Source: Chryseobacterium gleum
GTDB lineage: Bacteria; Bacteroidota; Bacteroidia; Flavobacteriales_D; Crocinitomicaceae
Assembly (NCBI GenBank): GCA_945877005.1
Contig: CAMCQL010000003.1
Span: 1 to 29,737, forward strand
Reading direction: 5' to 3'
DNA length: 29,737 bases
Below the pieces are notes generated by a model that saw only the letters and a program-made list of their open reading frames with translations, made no database searches and was not told where the DNA came from. Both the position numbers and the translations under genes were made by a program. Positions 14,280 to 22,534 of this stretch are shown in pieces; position 1 is the stretch's first letter, and each line of letters starts with the position of its first letter.

Positions 14280-15467
14280 ATGGCTAAGGAAAATTTTAAC
14301 CGTTCTAAACCACACGTTAACATTGGAACTATTGGTCACGTTGACCACGGTAAAACTACGTTAACAGCTGCAATCTCTAGCGTATTAGCTGCTAAAGGAT
14401 TGGCTGCCGTTCGTGATTTCTCTTCTATTGACAATGCTCCAGAAGAAAAAGAGCGTGGTATTACAATTAACACATCTCACATTGAGTATGAAACTATGAA
14501 TCGTCACTATGCACACGTTGACTGTCCAGGTCACGCGGATTACGTGAAAAACATGGTTACAGGAGCTGCTCAAATGGATGGTGCAATTTTAGTGGTTGCT
14601 GCAACTGATGGGCCAATGCCTCAAACACGTGAGCACATCCTTTTAGGTCGCCAAGTTGGTGTTCCAAGAATGGTTGTATTCATGAATAAAGTGGATATGG
14701 TTGATGATGCTGAATTATTAGAATTAGTAGAAATGGAAATCCGTGAGTTGTTATCGTTTTACAAATACGATGGCGATAATACTCCAGTAATTCAAGGTTC
14801 TGCTCTTGGAGCTTTAAATGGTGAAGAGAAATGGGTAGCTAAAGTAGACGAATTAATGGATGCTGTAGATACTTACATTGAATTACCTCCGCGTGATGTT
14901 GATAAGCCTTTCTTGATGCCAGTTGAAGATGTATTTACGATTACAGGTCGTGGTACTGTTGCAACAGGAAGAATTGAAGCAGGTGTTATTAACTCAGGAG
15001 ATGGTGTTGATATCTTAGGTATGGGTGATGTTAAATTATCATCTACTGTAACTGGGGTTGAGATGTTCCGTAAAATCTTAGATAGAGGTGAAGCTGGTGA
15101 TAACGTAGGTTTGTTATTACGTGGTATTGAGAAATCTCAAATCAAAAGAGGAATGGTAATCGCTAAACCAGGATCTGTTAAACCACATACTGACTTCAAA
15201 GCTGAAATTTATGTATTGAAGAAAGAAGAAGGTGGACGTCACACTCCATTCCATAACAAATACCGTCCACAGTTCTATTTCCGTACAACTGACGTTACAG
15301 GTGAAATCTTCTTGACTGATGGTCGTGAGATGGTTATGCCAGGTGATAACGTATCTATCAATGTTAAATTGATTGTTCCAGTTGCAATGGATAAAGGATT
15401 ACGTTTTGCTATCCGTGAAGGTGGTAGAACAGTAGGAGCTGGTCAAGTTACTGAAATTATTGAATAA
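14280..15467 (+). CDS. tuf: Translation elongation factor Tu
   Basis: This 395-residue GTPase delivers aminoacyl-tRNA to the ribosome. The G domain shows the P-loop GHVDHGKT at residues 19-26, DCPGH (G3) and NKVD (G4), followed by the two beta-barrel domains. The ERGITINTSHIEYE switch region is intact. Length and sequence are those of a normal bacterial EF-Tu. It lies downstream of four tRNA genes in the same order as the Escherichia coli tufB operon, and a strong terminator follows. Confidence 0.99.
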   Translation: MAKENFNRSKPHVNIGTIGHVDHGKTTLTAAISSVLAAKGLAAVRDFSSIDNAPEEKERGITINTSHIEYETMNRHYAHVDCPGHADYVKNMVTGAAQMDGAILVVAATDGPMPQTREHILLGRQVGVPRMVVFMNKVDMVDDAELLELVEMEIRELLSFYKYDGDNTPVIQGSALGALNGEEKWVAKVDELMDAVDTYIELPPRDVDKPFLMPVEDVFTITGRGTVATGRIEAGVINSGDGVDILGMGDVKLSSTVTGVEMFRKILDRGEAGDNVGLLLRGIEKSQIKRGMVIAKPGSVKPHTDFKAEIYVLKKEEGGRHTPFHNKYRPQFYFRTTDVTGEIFLTDGREMVMPGDNVSINVKLIVPVAMDKGLRFAIREGGRTVGAGQVTEIIE

Positions 15468-15486
15468 ATTATTCAAACATTTAATT

Positions 15487-15512
15487 GGAGGGATTTTATC
15501 CCTCCTTTTTTT
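15487..15512 (+). terminator. Intrinsic terminator after tuf, abutting tRNA-Trp
   Basis: An 8-bp stem (GGAGGGAT with ATCCCTCC) with a three-base loop and a seven-T run ends exactly where tRNA-Trp begins, leaving no space for another promoter. Confidence 0.9.
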
Positions 15513-15588
15513 ACGGGCGTAGCTCAGCTGGTAGAGTAGTGGTCTCCAAAACCATTGGTCGTGGGTTCGAATCCTACCGCCCGTGCCA
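15513..15588 (+). tRNA. tRNA-Trp (anticodon CCA)
   Basis: The acceptor ACGGGCG pairs with CGCCCGT; the discriminator is G and, unlike the four tRNAs upstream, the terminal CCA (15586-15588) is encoded. The anticodon CCA is at 15546-15548 in the loop CTCCAAA. The T arm is GTGGG/CCTAC with loop TTCGAAT. It lies between tuf and secE, a common place for trnW. Confidence 0.97.
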
Positions 15589-15605
15589 AATTTAAAACGT
15601 TTAAC

Positions 15606-15830
15606 GTGTCAAAATTTAAAAATTATATCGACGAAACTATACATGAAATGCGTCATGAAGTATCGTGGCCTACATGGAAAGAATTACAGAGCAACACCAT
15701 AATTGTGGTTGTTGCCTCTTTAATTTTTGCTGTTTTGATATTTGTGATGGATTTTCTTTTTGGTATTTCTGGTGAAGAGAAAACTGTTTGGAAAGGTCTA
15801 TTAGGTTTTATATACCAAATGTTCAATTAG
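15606..15830 (+). CDS. secE: Preprotein translocase subunit SecE
   Basis: This small inner-membrane subunit of the SecYEG channel has an amphipathic N-terminal part with HEMRHEVSWPTWKELQ (the SWPTWKEL signature) and one TM helix, about IIVVVASLIFAVLIFVMDF. I choose the GTG at 15606, giving 74 residues starting (M)SKFKNYIDETIHEM, because this matches the usual SecE N-terminus. A longer frame opens with an ATG at 15555, inside tRNA-Trp, and would add 17 non-conserved residues. nusG follows after 8 bases. Confidence 0.93.
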   Translation: MSKFKNYIDETIHEMRHEVSWPTWKELQSNTIIVVVASLIFAVLIFVMDFLFGISGEEKTVWKGLLGFIYQMFN

Positions 15831-15838
15831 TCAATAAG

Positions 15839-16390
15839 ATGAGTGAGATTAAAAAGAAATGGTACGTTGTACGTGCTGTCAGTGGGAAGGAGAAAAAAGT
15901 TAAGGAATATCTTGAACTTGAAATTTCACGTCACAAATTAAATGATTTTGTAGAGCAGGTATTAATTCCTACAGAGAAAGTTTTCCAAATTCGAAATGGT
16001 AAAAAAATAAGTAAGGAGAAATCTTATTTACCAGGATACGTTTTGATTGAAGCGTCTTTGGTAGGTGAGGTAGAACATGTTATTAAAGGAATACCAAATG
16101 TTATCGGTTTTTTAGGAACTGAAAAGGGGGGTGATCCTGTTCCAATGCGATTGGCTGAAGTGAATCGAATTCTAGGTAAGGTAGATGAGTTATCTGAATC
16201 GGAAGAAGAAATGAAGATACCGTTTGTTGTTGGTGAGCCAGTGAAAGTTATTGACGGTCCATTTAACAATTTCTCTGGTATTGTTGATGAAATAAATGAA
16301 GAGAAGAAAAAACTTAAAGTGATGGTGAAAATATTCGGAAGAAAAAATTTACTGGAGTTAAGTTACATGCAAGTAGAAAAAGAAGTTTAA
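15839..16390 (+). CDS. nusG: Transcription termination/antitermination factor NusG
   Basis: The start at 15839 (MSEIKKKWYVVRAVSGKEKK) gives 183 residues, the usual size; an upstream in-frame ATG at 15788 lies within secE and is rejected. The N-terminal NGN domain (about 1-115) contacts RNA polymerase; the C-terminal KOW domain (about 128-183, with GEPVKVIDGPFNNFSGIV) contacts Rho or ribosomal protein S10. NusG links transcription to translation and, in the same operon here, RNA polymerase and ribosomal genes. It is followed by an 84-base leader with a nested hairpin before rplK. Confidence 0.97.
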   Translation: MSEIKKKWYVVRAVSGKEKKVKEYLELEISRHKLNDFVEQVLIPTEKVFQIRNGKKISKEKSYLPGYVLIEASLVGEVEHVIKGIPNVIGFLGTEKGGDPVPMRLAEVNRILGKVDELSESEEEMKIPFVVGEPVKVIDGPFNNFSGIVDEINEEKKKLKVMVKIFGRKNLLELSYMQVEKEV

Positions 16391-16405
16391 CATCGTATAT
16401 TAACC

Positions 16406-16459
16406 GTAGGAGTGAACCTATTGATTAAAGCTTCCCTTTAAGAGTTCACGTTTAACTAC
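16406..16459 (+). promoter_or_regulatory. Structured rplK leader, candidate L1 autoregulatory site
   Basis: Three nested helices can form: GTAG with CTAC (16406-16409/16456-16459), GTGAAC with GTTCAC (16412-16417/16444-16449), and TTAAAG with CTTTAA (16425-16430/16436-16441) closed by a CTTCC loop. It ends 15 bases before the rplK start. In Escherichia coli L1 represses the L11-L1 mRNA by binding a leader at this place; that role is inferred here. Confidence 0.6.
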
Positions 16460-16474
16460 ATAATTTATATCTAA

Positions 16475-16921
16475 ATGGCTAAAGAAGTAGCAGCATTGAT
16501 CAAATTACAGATCAAAGGTGGTGCAGCTAATCCGGCTCCTCCAGTTGGTCCCGCACTTGGTGCGAAAGGGGTCAACATTATGGAGTTCTGCAAGCAATAC
16601 AATGCTAGAACGCAGGACAAGCCAGGAAAAGTGTTACCATGTGTTATTACTGTTTACAGTGATAAATCTTTTGATTTTGTAATCAAAACGCCTCCAGCAG
16701 CAATACAAATTTTGGAAGCTGCAAAACTAAAGAAAGGTTCGGCTATGCCTAACAAAACTAAAGTTGGTTCAATGACTTGGGATCAAGTAAGAGCAATTGC
16801 AGAAGACAAAATGCCTGACATGAACTGTTTTACAGTTGATGTTGCGATGAGTATGGTTGCAGGAACGGCAAGAAGTATGGGTGTAACTGTCAAAGGTGGT
16901 GAAGCACCAGCGACTAAATAA
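16475..16921 (+). CDS. rplK: 50S ribosomal protein L11
   Basis: This 148-residue protein forms the base of the GTPase-associated centre of the large subunit. It shows the family's ALIKLQIKGGAANPAPPVGP start, the LGAKGVNIMEFCKQYNARTQ segment, and a C-terminal rRNA-binding domain ending with VAGTARSMGVTVKG. Length is normal. It leads the rplK-rplA-rplJ-rplL run and is followed by rplA after 9 bases. Confidence 0.99.
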   Translation: MAKEVAALIKLQIKGGAANPAPPVGPALGAKGVNIMEFCKQYNARTQDKPGKVLPCVITVYSDKSFDFVIKTPPAAIQILEAAKLKKGSAMPNKTKVGSMTWDQVRAIAEDKMPDMNCFTVDVAMSMVAGTARSMGVTVKGGEAPATK

Positions 16922-16930
16922 TGTTAAGAC

Positions 16931-17626
16931 ATGGGAAGAATTTCTAAAAAAAGAAAAGAAGTTTTAGCTAAATATGATTTAGTTAAAGCATACACCTTGG
17001 TTGAAGCATGTGATTTAGTTAAAGGTATCACTACAACAAAATTTGACGCTTCTGTTGATATCAGCGTACGTTTAGGAGTAGATCCAAGAAAAGCAAATCA
17101 AATGGTACGTGGTACTGTTGCTTTGCCGCATGGAACAGGTAAAGATGTTCGTGTATTGGTATTGTGTACTCCAGACAAAGAAGCTGAAGCAACAGCAGCA
17201 GGTGCTGATTTTGTTGGTTTAGATGATTACATCGAAAAAATCAAAGGAGGTTGGACTGATGTAGACGTAATTATTACAATGCCATCTGTTATGGGGAAAG
17301 TTGGTGCATTAGGTAGAATTCTAGGACCTAGAAGTTTAATGCCTAATCCAAAAACGGGAACAGTAACGATGGAAGTTGGTAAAGCGGTACAAGAAGTAAA
17401 AGCTGGTAAAATTGATTTTAAAGTTGATAAGTTTGGAAATATCCATGCGAGTATTGGTAAAGCAAGTTTCGAAGGAAATATGCTTAAAGAAAATGCAGCA
17501 GAGCTTATCGGTGCTTTGAATAAATTGAAACCATCTGCTTCTAAAGGAACGTATATCAAAAGCGTATATTTAAGTTCTACGATGAGTCCAAGTGTTCAAA
17601 TTGATGCTAAATCTGTGTTAGCTTAA
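16931..17626 (+). CDS. rplA: 50S ribosomal protein L1
   Basis: This 231-residue protein forms the L1 stalk that helps release E-site tRNA. It has the MGRISKKRKEVL start, VDISVRLGVDPRKANQMVRG, the GRILGPRSLMPNPKTGTV signature and the C-terminal YIKSVYLSSTMSPSVQID strand. L1 is the known translational repressor of the L11-L1 mRNA in other bacteria, which makes the hairpin before rplK a candidate target. rplJ follows after 13 bases. Confidence 0.99.
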   Translation: MGRISKKRKEVLAKYDLVKAYTLVEACDLVKGITTTKFDASVDISVRLGVDPRKANQMVRGTVALPHGTGKDVRVLVLCTPDKEAEATAAGADFVGLDDYIEKIKGGWTDVDVIITMPSVMGKVGALGRILGPRSLMPNPKTGTVTMEVGKAVQEVKAGKIDFKVDKFGNIHASIGKASFEGNMLKENAAELIGALNKLKPSASKGTYIKSVYLSSTMSPSVQIDAKSVLA

Positions 17627-17639
17627 AAACTTACTAATT

Positions 17640-18161
17640 ATGACTAAAGAAGAAAAAGCTAAGTACATAGAGGATTTAACTGCAGAGCTAAGAGAAGCGG
17701 GTATTTTTTACCTAGCCGATACATCTACGATGACGGTTGAGGTAATTAATAATTTGCGTAGAAAATGCTTTCAATCTAATATTAAATTGAAAGTTGTTAA
17801 AAACACATTGCTTGAGAAAGCGATGGAGCGTGTAGAAGGAATTGATTACGGACAATTAAAAGAGGTTTTGGCTGGTCCAACTTCAATTTTATTTGCTGAA
17901 GTAGGAAATGTTCCTGCTAAAATCATCCAAGAGTTTCGTAAGAAAAGTGATAGACCGGTATTGAAAGGTGCATTCATTGAAGAAGCTATCTTTATCGGGG
18001 ATAATCAATTAGAAGCATTGGCTAACATTAAGAGTAAAAATGAGCTTATCGGTGACATTGTTGGATTACTTCAAAGTCCTGCTAAGAATGTTATATCTGC
18101 TCTTAAAGGTCAAGGTGGTAAAATTGCAGGTATCCTAAAAACGCTCGAAGAAAGAGCATAA
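17640..18161 (+). CDS. rplJ: 50S ribosomal protein L10
   Basis: This 173-residue protein anchors L7/L12 dimers to the ribosome stalk. It begins MTKEEKAKYIEDLTAELREA, contains the rRNA-binding region with FQSNIKLKVVKNTLLEKAM and the LAGPTSILFA segment, and ends in the helix that holds L7/L12. Many bacteria have a long L10-binding leader upstream of rplJ. Here only 13 bases separate it from rplA, so any such control would have to lie inside rplA or elsewhere. Confidence 0.98.
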   Translation: MTKEEKAKYIEDLTAELREAGIFYLADTSTMTVEVINNLRRKCFQSNIKLKVVKNTLLEKAMERVEGIDYGQLKEVLAGPTSILFAEVGNVPAKIIQEFRKKSDRPVLKGAFIEEAIFIGDNQLEALANIKSKNELIGDIVGLLQSPAKNVISALKGQGGKIAGILKTLEERA

Positions 18162-18200
18162 TTAATAATAAATTGTTTAATAGTTTAAAAAATAATTAAA

Positions 18201-18578
18201 ATGGCTGATTTAAAGCAAATCGCGGAAACGCTAGTAAATTTGACAGTAAAAGAAGTAAATGAACTTGCTGCAATCTTAAAAGATGAATACGGAATTGAGC
18301 CTGCTGCTGCAGCTGCTGTTATGGTAGCTGGTGGAGGAGCTGGTGCTGGTGAAGCTGCTGAAGAGAAAACTGAGTTTGATGTAATCTTAAAAGCTGGTGG
18401 ACCAAATAAATTAGCAGTAGTTAAATTAGTAAAAGAACTTACTGGTAACGGATTGAAAGAATCTAAAGACTTAGTTGATGGAGCTCCTTCTACATTGAAA
18501 GAAGGTATCTCTAAAGACGAAGCTGAAGCACTAAAGAAAGCTTTAGAAGAAGCTGGTGCTGAAGTTGAAGTGAAATAA
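18201..18578 (+). CDS. rplL: 50S ribosomal protein L7/L12
   Basis: This 125-residue acidic stalk protein recruits translation factors. The N-terminal dimerisation domain (about 1-33), an Ala/Gly-rich hinge (about 34-52) and the conserved C-terminal domain with KLAVVKLVKELTG and GLKESKDLVDGAP are all present. It is followed after 18 bases by a hairpin that may attenuate transcription into rpoB. Confidence 0.99.
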   Translation: MADLKQIAETLVNLTVKEVNELAAILKDEYGIEPAAAAAVMVAGGGAGAGEAAEEKTEFDVILKAGGPNKLAVVKLVKELTGNGLKESKDLVDGAPSTLKEGISKDEAEALKKALEEAGAEVEVK

Positions 18579-18595
18579 TAGTACTACTTTTTTAT

Positions 18596-18639
18596 ATAGG
18601 AAAGGCACTGCTCTATAGCTTGTGCCTATTCCTATTTTT
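18596..18639 (+). terminator. Attenuator-like hairpin between rplL and rpoB
   Basis: A stem of about 12 bp with one bulged A joins TAGGAAAGGCAC (18597-18608) to GTGCCTATTCCTA (18622-18634) and is followed by five Ts. Its position matches the rplL-rpoB attenuator of Escherichia coli, which lowers polymerase subunit output relative to L7/L12. A GTG within the right arm opens a longer rpoB frame that I reject. Confidence 0.72.
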
Positions 18640-18687
18640 ATATTTAAGTGCATAAAAGTCCAATTTTTTCAACTAATTCTTTTAGCC

Positions 18688-21600
18688 TTGGCAACATCAA
18701 ACAATATATCGACAAGAATCAATTTTGCTTCTAGCAAAAATCCAGTTGAATATCCAGATTTCTTGGATATTCAGTTAAAATCCTTCCAGGAATTTTTTCA
18801 ATTAGAAACTACTCCTGAAAATAGAAATAGTGAAGGCTTATTTAAAGTTTTTTCTGAGAATTTTCCAATTACTGATACAAGAAATCAGTTTGTTTTGGAA
18901 TTCTTGGATTATTTTATTGATCCACCTAGATACACCATTGAGGAATGTATCGATAGAGGTTTGACTTACAGTGTTCCACTTAAGGCTAAACTAAAATTAT
19001 ATTGTACAGATCCTGAGCACGAGGATTTTGAAACTATCGTGCAAGATGTGTATTTGGGAACAATCCCATACATGACCCCAAAAGGTTCATTTGTGATAAA
19101 TGGTGCTGAGCGAGTTATCGTTTCTCAGTTACATAGGTCTCCGGGTGTATTTTTTGGTCAAAGTAGACACGCGAATGGTACTAAGTTGTACTCTGCTCGT
19201 GTTATTCCATTTAAAGGTTCTTGGATTGAGTTTGCAACAGACATTAATAATGTCATGTACGCTTACATCGATCGTAAGAAAAAATTACCAGTTACAACTT
19301 TGTTCCGTGCAATCGGATATGAGGCAGATAAAGATATTTTAGAAATCTTTGGACTTGCTGACGAAGTTAAAGTTAGTAAATCAACACTGAAAAAGTTTGT
19401 AGGTAGAAAGCTTGCTGCTCGTGTTCTTAAAACTTGGATTGAGGATTTCGTTGATGAAGATACTGGAGAGGTAGTTTCTATTGAAAGAAATGAAGTTATT
19501 TTAGATCGTGAAACAATTATTGAAGATCATTTTATTGATCAAATTATTGATTCTGGTGTAAAAACAATCATTCTTCACAAAGAAGATGTAAACTCTGCTG
19601 ATTTTACAATTATCTACAATACACTTCAAAAAGATACTTCGAATTCTGAAAAAGAGGCAGTAGAGCATATCTATAGACAATTAAGAAATGCTGAACCACC
19701 AGATTATGAAACAGCAAAAAATGTATTTGAAAAATTATTCTTCTCAGATACACGTTACGATTTAGGTGAAGTAGGACGTTTCAGATTAAATAAGAAATTA
19801 CAATTAGAAGATACAGAGGAATCTCGTGTATTGACTAAAAATGATATTATTTCGATCATCAAATATCTAATTGAGTTGATTAACTCAAAAGCAGATGTGG
19901 ATGATATCGATCACTTGTCCAATCGTCGTGTTAGAACGGTTGGTGAACAATTATATGCACAATTTGGTGTTGGTTTAGCAAGAATGGCTCGAACAATTCG
20001 TGAAAGAATGAATGTTAGAGACAATGAGGTATTTACTCCAATTGACCTTATCAATGCAAAAACATTATCTTCAGTAATCAATTCATTTTTTGGAACAAAT
20101 CAATTGTCTCAATTTATGGATCAAACGAATCCACTTTCTGAAGTAACACACAAACGTCGTTTATCAGCACTTGGACCTGGAGGTTTATCTAGGGAGCGTG
20201 CTGGATTTGAGGTTCGTGATGTTCACTACACGCATTATGGTCGTTTGTGTACAATTGAAACACCTGAAGGTCCAAACATTGGTTTGATTTCTTCTTTGTG
20301 TGTTTACGCTAAAGTGAATAAGCTTGGCTTCATTGAAACTCCTTATAGAAGTGTTTCTAATGGTAAAGTTGATGTAGCTACTCAACCAGTTTACTTGACT
20401 GCAGAAGAGGAAGATGCAAAAATGATTGCACAAGCAAATGCAGATGTTGATAAAGAAGGAAACTTCATGTCAGCCGTTGTAAAAGCAAGATTTGAAGGTG
20501 ATTTCCCTGTGGTTACACCAAATGATATTCACTTAATTGATGTTGGTGCTAACCAAATTGCTTCGATTGCAGCGTCTTCTATTCCATTCTTGGAACACGA
20601 TGATGCCAACCGTGCATTGATGGGATCCAACATGCAACGTCAAGCAGTTCCATTGTTGAAACCAAATTCTCCGATTGTTGGTACAGGTATTGAGCGTTTA
20701 GTAGCGCGTGATTCGCGTGTATTGATCAATGCTGAAGGAAATGGAGTAGTGGAATATGTGGATGCAAATGAAATCGTAATTAAATACGATTGGAATGAAG
20801 ACGATAAATTAGTAAGTTTTGATAGTGAAACAAAACATTATGCACTTACTAAATTCCAAAAAACGAATCAAAGTACAACCATCAACTTAAAGCCTATTGT
20901 TAAAAAAGGTGATAGAGTTGAACGTGGTCAGGTGCTTTGTGAAGGGTACGCAACACAGCAAGGTGAATTAGCACTTGGACAAAATTTAAAAGTTGCTTTC
21001 ATGCCTTGGAAAGGATATAACTTTGAGGATGCGATTGTAATTTCTGAAAAAGTTGTTCGTGATGACATCTTTACTTCCATTCATATCGATGAGTATGTAT
21101 TAGAAGTAAGAGATACCAAAAGAGGTATGGAAGAATTAACTTCTGATATTCCAAATGTAAGTGAAGAAGCTACAAAAGACTTAGACGAAAATGGTTTAAT
21201 TCGAATTGGAGCAGAAATTAAAGAAGGAGACATATTAATTGGAAAAATTACTCCAAAAGGAGAAACAGATCCATCTCCTGAAGAAAAATTATTACGTGCA
21301 ATATTTGGAGACAAAGCAGGTGATGTTAAAGATGCATCATTGAAAGCTGGCCCTTCTTTAAGAGGTGTTGTAATAGATAAAAAATTATTTTCACGTTCTG
21401 TAAAAGATAGAAAATCAAAAGCACAAGATAAACCAATTCTTGAGTCATTAGATTCTGATTACGAAAAAGATTTTGCTACTTTAAAGGAAAAGTTAGTAGA
21501 CAAATTATTACAAATCTTAGGTGAAACGAAATCGAATGGTGTTTTTAATAATTTTAAAGAAGAAATTATTAAAAAAGGAAGTAAGTTTACTCATAAAGCA

Positions 21601-22500
21601 TTGATTTCTATTGATTACACAATTGTTAATCCTTTAAATTGGGTTGCTGAATCAGAAATCAATACATTAATTGGTCGCGTGATTCATAACTTTACAATTA
21701 AAGCAAACGATTTATTAGGAACCTACAAACGTAAAAAATTCCATATTTCAGTTGGGGATGAATTACCAGCAGGAATTGTGAAAATGGCGAAAGTTTACAT
21801 TGCTAAAAAACGTAAATTAAAAGTAGGAGATAAAATGGCTGGTCGTCACGGTAATAAAGGTATTGTTGCCAATATTGTACGCCAAGAAGATATGCCATTT
21901 TTAGAGGATGGAACACCTGTGGACATTGTATTAAATCCATTAGGGGTACCATCTCGTATGAACCTTGGACAAATTTACGAAACTGTGTTAGGTTGGGCAG
22001 GTGAAAAATTAGGAGTTAAGTTTGCTACTCCAATTTTTGATGGTGCAAAACCTGAAGAAATTAACGAGTGGAGTGATAAAGCTGGAGTACCTAGATCTGG
22101 AAAAACTTATCTTTACGATGGTGGTACCGGTGAAAGATTCCATCAAACAGCTACAGTAGGAGTCATTTACATGTTGAAATTATCTCATATGGTAGATGAT
22201 AAAATGCATGCTCGTTCTATTGGACCTTACTCTTTGATTACGCAACAACCTTTAGGTGGTAAAGCACAATTTGGTGGTCAGCGTTTTGGAGAGATGGAGG
22301 TATGGGCTATCGAAGCATTTGGAGCGGCTAATATCTTACAAGAGATATTAACTGTAAAATCAGATGATGTGATGGGTCGTGCAAAAGCTTATGAAGCAAT
22401 TGTTAAAGGTGATAATATTCCTGAACCAGGAATACCAGAATCATTTAACGTATTATTACATGAGTTAAGAGGATTAGGATTGAATATTTCAATGGACTAA
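18688..22500 (+). CDS. rpoB: DNA-directed RNA polymerase subunit beta
   Basis: The TTG at 18688 gives a 1270-residue product starting (M)ATSNNISTRINFASSKNPVE, which matches the usual Bacteroidota N-terminus around RINFASSK. The frame could extend to a GTG at 18622, but that lies in the attenuator stem and adds hydrophobic, non-conserved residues. Core features are present: the rifampicin-site cluster around residues 470-495 (QLSQFMDQTNPLSEVTHKRR, with D, H and S in the sensitive form), GPGGLSRERAGFEVRD, the TIETPEGPNIGLI segment and the C-terminal GGQRFGEMEVWAIEAFGAA. With beta' it forms the catalytic centre of RNA polymerase. rpoC follows after 34 bases. Confidence 0.97.
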   Translation: MATSNNISTRINFASSKNPVEYPDFLDIQLKSFQEFFQLETTPENRNSEGLFKVFSENFPITDTRNQFVLEFLDYFIDPPRYTIEECIDRGLTYSVPLKAKLKLYCTDPEHEDFETIVQDVYLGTIPYMTPKGSFVINGAERVIVSQLHRSPGVFFGQSRHANGTKLYSARVIPFKGSWIEFATDINNVMYAYIDRKKKLPVTTLFRAIGYEADKDILEIFGLADEVKVSKSTLKKFVGRKLAARVLKTWIEDFVDEDTGEVVSIERNEVILDRETIIEDHFIDQIIDSGVKTIILHKEDVNSADFTIIYNTLQKDTSNSEKEAVEHIYRQLRNAEPPDYETAKNVFEKLFFSDTRYDLGEVGRFRLNKKLQLEDTEESRVLTKNDIISIIKYLIELINSKADVDDIDHLSNRRVRTVGEQLYAQFGVGLARMARTIRERMNVRDNEVFTPIDLINAKTLSSVINSFFGTNQLSQFMDQTNPLSEVTHKRRLSALGPGGLSRERAGFEVRDVHYTHYGRLCTIETPEGPNIGLISSLCVYAKVNKLGFIETPYRSVSNGKVDVATQPVYLTAEEEDAKMIAQANADVDKEGNFMSAVVKARFEGDFPVVTPNDIHLIDVGANQIASIAASSIPFLEHDDANRALMGSNMQRQAVPLLKPNSPIVGTGIERLVARDSRVLINAEGNGVVEYVDANEIVIKYDWNEDDKLVSFDSETKHYALTKFQKTNQSTTINLKPIVKKGDRVERGQVLCEGYATQQGELALGQNLKVAFMPWKGYNFEDAIVISEKVVRDDIFTSIHIDEYVLEVRDTKRGMEELTSDIPNVSEEATKDLDENGLIRIGAEIKEGDILIGKITPKGETDPSPEEKLLRAIFGDKAGDVKDASLKAGPSLRGVVIDKKLFSRSVKDRKSKAQDKPILESLDSDYEKDFATLKEKLVDKLLQILGETKSNGVFNNFKEEIIKKGSKFTHKALISIDYTIVNPLNWVAESEINTLIGRVIHNFTIKANDLLGTYKRKKFHISVGDELPAGIVKMAKVYIAKKRKLKVGDKMAGRHGNKGIVANIVRQEDMPFLEDGTPVDIVLNPLGVPSRMNLGQIYETVLGWAGEKLGVKFATPIFDGAKPEEINEWSDKAGVPRSGKTYLYDGGTGERFHQTATVGVIYMLKLSHMVDDKMHARSIGPYSLITQQPLGGKAQFGGQRFGEMEVWAIEAFGAANILQEILTVKSDDVMGRAKAYEAIVKGDNIPEPGIPESFNVLLHELRGLGLNISMD

Positions 22501-22534
22501 TTTTAGTTGTTTAATTTGAAAACAAGCATTTAAA

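Noticed and set aside
15460..15476. Perfect palindrome TTGAATAA-A-TTATTCAA across the tuf stop codon
   Set aside because: The one-base centre cannot form an RNA hairpin and the AT-rich sequence around a stop codon can arise by chance; the real terminator is at 15487.
15555..15605. ATG-initiated N-terminal extension of secE
   Set aside because: The start lies inside tRNA-Trp and the extra 17 residues are tRNA sequence; the GTG at 15606 fits SecE.
15788..15838. Upstream in-frame start for nusG
   Set aside because: It is inside secE and adds residues not found in NusG; the ATG at 15839 gives the normal 183 residues.
17227..17559. A 110-codon minus-strand frame opposite rplA, and similar frames opposite rpoB, rpoC, rny and the T9SS gene
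   Set aside because: They lie antisense to strongly conserved genes, with no recognisable product and no promoter.
18622..18687. GTG start extending rpoB by 22 residues
   Set aside because: It is in the right arm of the attenuator hairpin and gives a hydrophobic stretch unlike RpoB N-termini.
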